A stretch of 7,998 nucleotides of DNA from an uncultured Cytophagaceae bacterium. GTDB taxonomy: Bacteria > Bacteroidota > Bacteroidia > Cytophagales > Spirosomataceae. The stretch covers positions 1-7,998 of the forward strand of contig CAILUB010000142.1 in the NCBI GenBank assembly GCA_903837305.1. Reading direction: 5' to 3'. The first letter of the stretch is position 1; every line of letters begins with the position of its first letter. Made by a program: the position numbers and the translations under genes. The notes beneath the pieces are model-generated. The model ran no database searches and was not told the DNA's origin. It saw nothing but the letters and a program-made list of their open reading frames with translations. Positions 1-6,000 of this stretch are shown here, in pieces.

Positions 1-73
1 CTTCTACATTATTTTATACTTCTAGTGATTTTGTTGAAATCCCTTTTATAGCACCCCATTTAGCACCGGGCAT

Positions 74-101
74 AAAAAAAGTCCCTGAAAATCAGAGACT
101 T
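74..101 (-). terminator. Rho-independent terminator behind the tRNA-like 3' end
   Basis: On the minus strand AAGTCTCTGA, loop TTT, TCAGGGACTT forms a 10-bp stem with one G:U pair, followed by a run of T ending at 74. There is no T-run on the other strand, so it works for minus-strand transcription. It probably belonged to the tRNA gene and would also stop read-through from the adhesin operon. Confidence 0.75.
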
Positions 102-111
102 AAATTGTAGT

Positions 112-126
112 TGGCGGTCCGGACGG
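112..126 (-). other. 3' end remnant of a tRNA-Asp-like gene, possible attachment site
   Basis: The minus strand reads CCGTCCGGACCGCCA. This fits the last bases of a Bacteroidota tRNA-Asp: the end of the T stem, the 3' acceptor strand (CCGGACC), discriminator G and encoded CCA. A rho-independent terminator follows after 10 nt, as behind a tRNA gene. No matching GGTCCGG 5' acceptor strand or anticodon arm is found within the expected 77 nt upstream, so only the 3' end is present. The likely explanation is displacement by an element that integrated at the tRNA 3' end. Decay of an old tRNA copy is the alternative. Confidence 0.55.
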
Positions 127-404
127 TGGGAATGAAACAAATCTGACTGAACTCAAATCGGACTAAAACGTCAAAATATAATAGTATAGGTATTATATTG
201 ATTAATCTAATTGTATCGAAATTGTATCAAATCAGGTCGTTCTGCTTCGGTTATAGCACCATAAACCTACAAGCGTATTATCAAGAAAAGTAAAAATAAC
301 ATCCTTTGATTTAAAGGAAGTTCTACATCCCACTTATTGTTATAAATTAAAAATATATTCAACACCTACAATAATGATAAATTTTAAATTCGAACTCAAA
401 ATGC
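127..404. other. Gene-free AT-rich spacer
   Basis: I see no convincing gene here on either strand; open frames are very short. It holds a short perfect hairpin (TCCTTT-GATTT-AAAGGA, 302-318) without a strong T-run, plus the inverted and direct repeats listed separately. No confident promoter could be placed. Confidence 0.5.
175..228. repeat. Inverted repeat plus 11-bp-spaced direct repeats
   Basis: AATATAATA (175-183) and TATTATATT (191-199) form a 9-bp perfect inverted repeat around 7 nt. A palindrome GATTAATC follows at 200-207. Then AATTGTATC occurs twice, at 209-217 and 220-228, spaced 11 bp, about one helical turn. Such clustering suits a protein-binding site, for example recombinase arm sites, but AT-rich DNA produces such patterns by chance as well. 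Confidence 0.4.
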
Positions 405-436
405 AAAAAATCTTCAAACTAAAAGTAAGAAGATTT
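405..436 (-). terminator. Weak hairpin terminator after the operon
   Basis: On the minus strand AAATCTTC pairs with GAAGATTT (8 bp, + positions 429-436 and 408-415), with a 13-nt loop. The second arm runs into a stretch of six T. It lies about 23 nt after the stop of the small ORF. The stem has only two G:C pairs and a long loop, so termination may be inefficient. Confidence 0.4.
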
Positions 437-458
437 AATAACTCCATGTTCTAAATTA

Positions 459-710
459 TCATTGGACTTCAAATTCTGCGAGATCAAAAAAAATTTCCTC
501 CGAAGTCTCAAAGCGCAACCAGCGTTTAGTTAAATCTGAAGATGATTCAAGCTGGCTAGAAAGAGAAATTCTATGGCCAGTTTTTAGATATATTTCAACT
601 AAGGTGCTATTCATATCTTCCCTGATCATAAATTCCATTACATTAAGTCGATTCACAAACTTAAATGTGCAACCATTTTCTGAGCAATATTTTAATCGAA
701 TCGATTTCAT
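459..710 (-). CDS. Small unrecognised protein coupled to the OmpA-family gene
   Basis: This frame encodes 83 residues from the ATG at 710. That ATG shares one base with the TAA stop of the OmpA-family gene (TAATG), typical of translational coupling. An in-frame TTG at 719 would add MAL and has a GAGG 7 nt upstream (730-727). Shine-Dalgarno use is weak in Bacteroidota, so the ATG is preferred, though the TTG is not excluded. I do not recognise the family. There is no signal peptide or membrane segment. The N-terminus is basic with two cysteines (C9, C14), the middle looks beta-rich (STLVEIYLKTGHRISL), and the C-terminal tail is acidic. A cytoplasmic protein is most likely. The support is the coupling, the same strand and the terminator-like hairpin about 23 nt after its stop. 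A chance ORF remains possible. Confidence 0.55.
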   Translation of the reverse strand: MKSIRLKYCSENGCTFKFVNRLNVMEFMIREDMNSTLVEIYLKTGHRISLSSQLESSSDLTKRWLRFETSEEIFFDLAEFEVQ

Positions 711-1846
711 TAGCGCCAAATCCGTACCTCAACTCTACGGTTTAATTGGAGATTTTTAGATGAAATAGGATCATTTTCTGACAAGGATTCTGTTTTAAAT
801 CTAAACGGTGGCACGCCGTGTTTTATTAAATATAAATAAACATTCTTCACACGTTTAAATGAAAGTTTTGAATTATATTCTACTGTATTTCTATAATCAG
901 TATATCCTTTTAAGTGAATTTTTACTTCGGGATATTTTTTCATTAACTCAACAACCCGATCAAGTTTTTTAGCTGACTTCTGCCCCACCCATGATTTATC
1001 TGTCTTGAAATAAATCTGTGTATTAAATAGGCTGTCTAATGCTGCATCACTTAGTGATTGAATATTAGAGACACGTTCTTTCGCATCGAGATTAATATCA
1101 AGAGCAAGTGCCTTTGTTGAGTCAACTTTATTTTCCACCACAATTATTGGTGCACTAATAAGCGAATCAGTTTTTTGTTTAAATAATGAAACACTGTCAA
1201 TTACTTGGATGCTTTTTGTACCAGATTGCTCTACTTGAGAAGTGGAAATTCTATTTAAAACTGCCTCTATTTCAGCCTGACTTTCATGAGGAGTAACGGT
1301 CTTAGTTTTTTGCAAATGAAATACTAAACTTAAACCGGTAAAAAGATTAGATCCACTATTTGTAAGTGGATTTAAAGTACCTGTAGAAAAGAAAGGCAAA
1401 CCTAATACTACAGACCCACGTATAGAGATAGTGGAAGCCGCTTTAAAATCAATTCCCATACCGGCTGATCCAATAAAATCTGCATCTCGATTTGTTAAAG
1501 CAAAAGAATTGTCAAATAATAACTCCCCTGAAAATTGTCCAAAAGGAATCAAACGTTTGTTTAATGGCTTTAAATAATACCGCAATCCAGCGAAGCCACT
1601 TGCAGTACGCTCCCTTGAAGATGGTACATATCCAAAATTAACTCCGCCAAATACCTCTGAGGTAGGCTTCACCAAATAACCATATTGGAGTATAAGGTTT
1701 GTATAATGTAAAGCGATATCTTTCCTTGTGGATGCCTGCTGGATAGTACGATTAGTTCCTCCTAATTGAAAGGTAATAAAAGATTGAGCCTGAGTGCTAA
1801 AAATACTCCCCAAAACCACGAAAAATAATATATTTATACGTCTCAT
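710..1846 (-). CDS. OmpA-family outer-membrane protein with N-terminal barrel-like region
   Basis: The product has 378 residues. A signal peptide (MRRINILFFVVLGSIFSTQA, then QS) is followed by a Gly/aromatic-rich beta-strand region (about 22-180) that resembles a small outer-membrane barrel. A polar Ser/Thr/Asp-rich linker (about 181-265) leads to a C-terminal OmpA domain (about 266-378). In that domain the TD of GYTD (Asp317), LSFKR (Arg332) and NRRVEV (369-374) match the peptidoglycan-binding core, where the Asp and Arg normally contact diaminopimelate. Two positions deviate: RN replaces the usual Gly after GHTD, and the common GxGE motif is replaced by ESLSEND. The protein should span the outer membrane and hold the cell wall. 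It starts within the stop of the PorP/SprF-family gene (ATGA), suggesting that it works with that protein and the adhesin. A PorE-like tethering role is inference. Confidence 0.9.
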   Translation of the reverse strand: MRRINILFFVVLGSIFSTQAQSFITFQLGGTNRTIQQASTRKDIALHYTNLILQYGYLVKPTSEVFGGVNFGYVPSSRERTASGFAGLRYYLKPLNKRLIPFGQFSGELLFDNSFALTNRDADFIGSAGMGIDFKAASTISIRGSVVLGLPFFSTGTLNPLTNSGSNLFTGLSLVFHLQKTKTVTPHESQAEIEAVLNRISTSQVEQSGTKSIQVIDSVSLFKQKTDSLISAPIIVVENKVDSTKALALDINLDAKERVSNIQSLSDAALDSLFNTQIYFKTDKSWVGQKSAKKLDRVVELMKKYPEVKIHLKGYTDYRNTVEYNSKLSFKRVKNVYLYLIKHGVPPFRFKTESLSENDPISSKNLQLNRRVEVRIWR

Positions 1847-1849
1847 TTT
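1840..1849 (-). promoter_or_regulatory. Translational coupling junction PorP/SprF-family gene to OmpA-family gene
   Basis: The stop TGA and the following ATG overlap as ATGA (1846-1843). The ten bases AAAATGAGAC are identical to those at the upstream junction. Coupled synthesis of the two outer-membrane proteins is expected. Confidence 0.75.
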
Positions 1850-2736
1850 AGTTTTTCAAATAAAGATAATCTAAGCGCTAATTCATGCGTCTGAACACCG
1901 ATTGGATTCAAAATGGCTACAGGAAATTCACCAGTATATGTGACGTAAACCTTTTTTGAAAAAGGAATTCCTACGCGCGCGCCATAAGAAATTTTATGTC
2001 TATATACGACACCTAAATCGATTCTATCTGAAAGATTTAAAACTAAATTTGCATCCCAACTGATAGGTACTGAAGTAGCAGTTCGTACCATAATTGAAGG
2101 AATTAAACGAATCCCTTTTGAAGCTGAAAAGGCCGTTCCTGCCTGAATATATAGATAAGATACATCTTTAAAAGCTCCTGATAAATTTCCGAAGTCATAG
2201 GTCAAAACCCTTGGCTGTGAGACTGAAATAAAACTTCCTACACGGTTTACAATATGAATTCCCCATCCAGTGTTAGGCTTCAAGCCTGTAGACTTATTAA
2301 TCTGTATGTAAGGATCATTTGGATCAATCGCAGTTAGACCAGCATAATCGATGTAAACAGATGACATTGATAAACGTAATCCCCCATTCATATTCCAATT
2401 CTCATTCAATTTTACCGAATAACTATAATCATTTGAAAGATTTGTAATTCGTAAAGGACCGGCTTGGTCAGTTGCAAAAACGCCAGAAACTCCTATTTTA
2501 GCTTTCAAAAGGAAATTCCCAGAAAAAATAGCTGTTCGTGGTGAACCTTGAACACCAATCCATTGTTGACGATTGATAGCAACTAATTCCCCCTTTGCCT
2601 GATTGCTAATTACCCCAGCATAAGCGGGTGAAATAACCAATGGATTTACCTGATACATCGAATACATAGATTCGATTTGGGCAATAGCGGTTTGACCGAC
2701 GAAAAAAAGAAGTACTCCAAGTATTATCTGTCTCAT
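1843..2736 (-). CDS. PorP/SprF-family type IX secretion outer-membrane protein
   Basis: The product has 297 residues, the usual size for this family. It begins with a signal peptide (MRQIILGVLLFFVGQTAIAQ, likely cleaved after AIA). The family signature follows: NPLVISPAYAG at residues 31-41 and RQQWIGVQGSPRT at 56-68. The remainder alternates polar and aromatic beta strands, as expected of an outer-membrane barrel. In Flavobacterium johnsoniae, SprF is needed for export of the adhesin SprB, and type B sorting domains commonly have a SprF-like gene next to them. Here the gene directly follows such a substrate with a 4-nt ATGA overlap, so it is probably the dedicated partner of the upstream adhesin rather than the core PorP. 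It overlaps the next gene by 4 nt as well. No specific orthologue is claimed, so no symbol is given. Confidence 0.93.
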   Translation of the reverse strand: MRQIILGVLLFFVGQTAIAQIESMYSMYQVNPLVISPAYAGVISNQAKGELVAINRQQWIGVQGSPRTAIFSGNFLLKAKIGVSGVFATDQAGPLRITNLSNDYSYSVKLNENWNMNGGLRLSMSSVYIDYAGLTAIDPNDPYIQINKSTGLKPNTGWGIHIVNRVGSFISVSQPRVLTYDFGNLSGAFKDVSYLYIQAGTAFSASKGIRLIPSIMVRTATSVPISWDANLVLNLSDRIDLGVVYRHKISYGARVGIPFSKKVYVTYTGEFPVAILNPIGVQTHELALRLSLFEKLK

Positions 2737-2739
2737 TTT
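2730..2739 (-). promoter_or_regulatory. Translational coupling junction adhesin to PorP/SprF-family gene
   Basis: The adhesin TGA and the next ATG overlap as ATGA (2736-2733), within AAAATGAGAC. No strong Shine-Dalgarno is visible, so reinitiation by terminating ribosomes is likely. This would tie the amount of SprF-like partner to production of the adhesin. Confidence 0.75.
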
Positions 2740-3005
2740 CCTGTGCGATCTAAATAAACATAATTAGAAATAGTTGGCTTTGCCCCTTTAAAATCAACCA
2801 CATAATAATAAACACCATCTGGAAGTTCGCCAGAGAAACTTATCCCTCCCCAATTATTTTGGTAATTTTCCTGATCAAATACTACACTTCCCCATCTATT
2901 AATTATTGTTAAACGATTAGGCTGCAAGCGCAAAATACCTGGGATTATTAATACATCATTCAAGCCATCGCCATTAGGTGTAATAATCTGTGGTAAGATT
3001 AGCTC
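2733..3005 (-). other. Type B T9SS C-terminal sorting domain of the adhesin
   Basis: The last 90 residues match the gliding-motility-associated C-terminal domain. Visible marks in order are PQIITPNGDGLND, LTIINRWGSVVFD, NYQNNWGG, LPDGVYYYVVDF and the final SNYVYLDRTGK. Type B domains direct export through the T9SS, and in characterised cases need a SprF-like partner, which is encoded immediately downstream. Unlike type A domains, they are generally not processed by the PorU/lipid A attachment route, so how the protein stays on the surface is not shown by the sequence. The domain is complete and ends with its own stop codon. Confidence 0.92.
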
Positions 3006-6000
3006 ACATACATCTGGATCTAAGCGGTTTTCAATTCCGTCACGGTCACAGTCTTTTATGTTGCCAAAATCGAGATTATCTTCTACTTTGTCTTCAATTC
3101 CATCTCCGTCTGAGTCCAAATCTTGGAAGTCTGGGATTCCATCTCTATCCGTATCGATATTTCGCTCATAACCATCTAAATAACCATCATTATCCGAATC
3201 TATCTCACGATAATCTGAAATACCATCACCGTCAGAATCAAGAGGCTTAAATGGATTAGGCCCTGCTTCATCTTTGTCAAAAATACCATCATCATCCGAA
3301 TCTAAATCTAAATAATCTGGTAAGCCATCTTTATCCGTATCGATAGGTGAGTTTAAATTAGGCCCTTTTTCTAAATCATCCCAAATTCCATCTCCATCGG
3401 TATCCTCATTTACATCAATAATTGCGATGTTAAACTGCTTTTCATAGCTAAGGCCACCGACATCAGTTACACGAACTCTAATTAAATAACTTCTCTTATT
3501 CTCAAAGTCAAATGTAGACGCAGTTTTTAATGTATCACCTACTAGTTTGAAACTACTATTATTTGAATCACCAATTCCACTTACTAATTCATAAATAAAA
3601 GTATCCCCTTCATCTTCATCCTTGGAATTAAAGATACCCACATTAGTAAATAATGGTAAATTTTCCTCTACTGAGCTTTTTGAAAGTAGAATGTCGCTAG
3701 GGTTTTCATTTTTATTTAAAATATTGATGGTAATTTCAGCTATATCAGAATTACCCTTCACATCAATTGTATTTACATCGATTTTGTAGGTTTTCTTTTT
3801 ACTAAATTCCGGAGATTGATTAAATCTTAATACTCCTGTAGATGGTTCAAGATTAAAATCATTAGCATCCTTACCTGCCAAAATTATAAAACTAGTGAGG
3901 TCTTGGTAATCAGGTAACGTCTCCATATCAACTACGATTACTTCCGGCTTTTGTTTTTCCATGAAATCGATTTCCTTATTGGAAACAATAGTAGGAATTT
4001 CATCTAAATTTTTTAATGGAATCTTAATTGATGCTGTATCACTAAATAAGTTTTTATCAGAAATTATCACATCAGCTTCAATTATTGAAACTCCATTATT
4101 ATTGACAAATGCCTCAAAGTCAAATGCACCTCTCTCATTAACCTTAATTTCTCCGGTCTTAGGATTAATTGATAATGCTGATAGAACAGTAGAAGCTGTT
4201 GTAGAGCTAAATGAATAGTTTAACGTATCATTTTCTAAATCAAAATCTTTATTTGAATATTTCTCATTTAAATCAACCAATAAAGTCCCCGTATTTTGCC
4301 CCTCATTAAGTGTTTTAGATGTAAAATCATCCAACTTTGGTTTAACGAATCCCAGTCCACCTGGATCAGAAATTCGACCGATAGTAGGATCTGAGTCGCC
4401 TCGACCATTATCCGTTATTGTAACAACAATTCGATCAATAAGACCGTCTTTATCAGTATCTATTAAGGTTGCTCCATCATCCCAAGTATCTAAATTTTGA
4501 TCATCCTTGAACACGATGACTTGTCCATTAGCTAGACTCTTGAGGTAAGTTGAAGCATTTATTCCTACAGGTAAATTAATAACAACCCTAGTTTGTAATC
4601 CATTGGATGCATCATTATCTAAATCCAAGAGCTGTTTACCTTGAGCAGGAATAATAGAGAATTTATATAAATCTGATTGGAAAGCAAGATTTATATTAGT
4701 TGTGTCCTTGGGTACTATACCGATGTTACTAAGCTTTGCATTGGGATCTAAACGGTATTTTGGATTGGTAATACCCAAAGAATCAGATGATAAATCACCA
4801 ATTAGGATTGACCCCATGGTAGAAATTGCTGGCTTAGATCCTATTCCATTCGACCAATTTTTACCTGCCTGAAATTCAGCCGCACTAGTAATTGGGAAAT
4901 TACTAATATTGGCTTGCTTTCTATCAGGAACTCCATCATTATCAAGGTCATTATTCAATGCGATAGTCTCTAAGCTGGTAGGTATTCCATCGTCATCAGG
5001 GCTTTCTGCTATTTTAATCACAACTTTATAAGGACCTTTACGAATACCAAATAAATCTTCTACAAAATATTCAAAAAACACATCGCCATAAAAATGAAGC
5101 GCTGGGGTATATTTATAACTTCCGTTTGTGGTATTAAATTCTAATTTACCTCGTCCTAATGAATCAGTAGAACCTAAAATATAGGTAATTCGATCTCCCA
5201 GATCAGAATCTATCCCCACTAGTTGTGAATAAATTGGAAGATCTTCTTTAATTTCAGCAGTTAAATCATTTCCCTGAATATCTTTTAATTTTTGGCCATT
5301 TGAATCAACTTGGAAGGTTTTAGTTTCAGTTAAATCAAAGCCAGAAGGAGCATCATTTTTACCCGTGATTACAATCTCATTATTTACTTTTAACGAATAA
5401 GTACCATCAGAAATATCATAACTAATTTCAATCTTACCTGTTTGAGTACCACTCAAAAAATTAGAATTAGATGTATTGATGGCTAATTCATTGCCATTTA
5501 ATGATTGTGACGATAAGATTTTTGAGAATTTATCTGATAACACTTGATTATTAACAGTCGTGTATTGACTTCCCCCGGACGACATTGTATACACAATTTG
5601 CAGATTTTCCACATTTAAGGGATCACCGTCTGGATCAGATATTCCATTAGTTAAATTTATGACCATATCAGGGTCATCCTGAGTGATAATTATTGGAACA
5701 GGACTACCAACAGGTCCTGAATTAAGTACCAATGTTAATGTTGATGTTAATGTATTACTATTTCCAACTAGATCATCAACCTTACCTGGCAATAAACTAA
5801 ATGTAACATCATTTGCAGTTATAGATGGATATGTATATTTTACCGTGAAATCCTGAGAATTGACGATCGTAAAGTCAGAAACCGATCCAGTAGAAACCGT
5901 GATATCATTTAAATCAAAATTTGTTATAGGTTCTGAAGATGTAAATGTCAAAGTAGTTTGCTGACCTGGCGCAAGTCGTGACAAGGTACTAGTTATTGTA

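Noticed and set aside
16..75. Minus-strand mini-ORF of 19 codons starting just after the terminator
   Set aside because: It is too short, with no coding signal beyond a start and a stop.
3..110. Plus-strand frame open from the left edge to a TAG at 108-110, possibly the end of a gene outside the window
   Set aside because: It runs through the terminator hairpin, is only 35 codons long, and the residues resemble no family I know.
112..190. A complete tRNA gene on the minus strand
   Set aside because: Only the 3' end matches; no 5' acceptor strand, D arm or anticodon stem can be built in the 77 nt upstream.
302..318. Hairpin TCCTTT-GATTT-AAAGGA as a second operon terminator
   Set aside because: The stem is only 6 bp and no clear T-run follows on either strand.
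2990..3250. Plus-strand open frame of 86 codons opposite the TSP3 repeats
   Set aside because: It is the complement of the repetitive Asp-codon stretch, rich in His, Leu and Arg with no domain pattern. The minus-strand frame is clearly coding.
3961..4218. Plus-strand open frame of 85 codons opposite the cadherin-like region
   Set aside because: It lies fully antisense to a well-supported cadherin-like repeat and shows no recognisable protein features.
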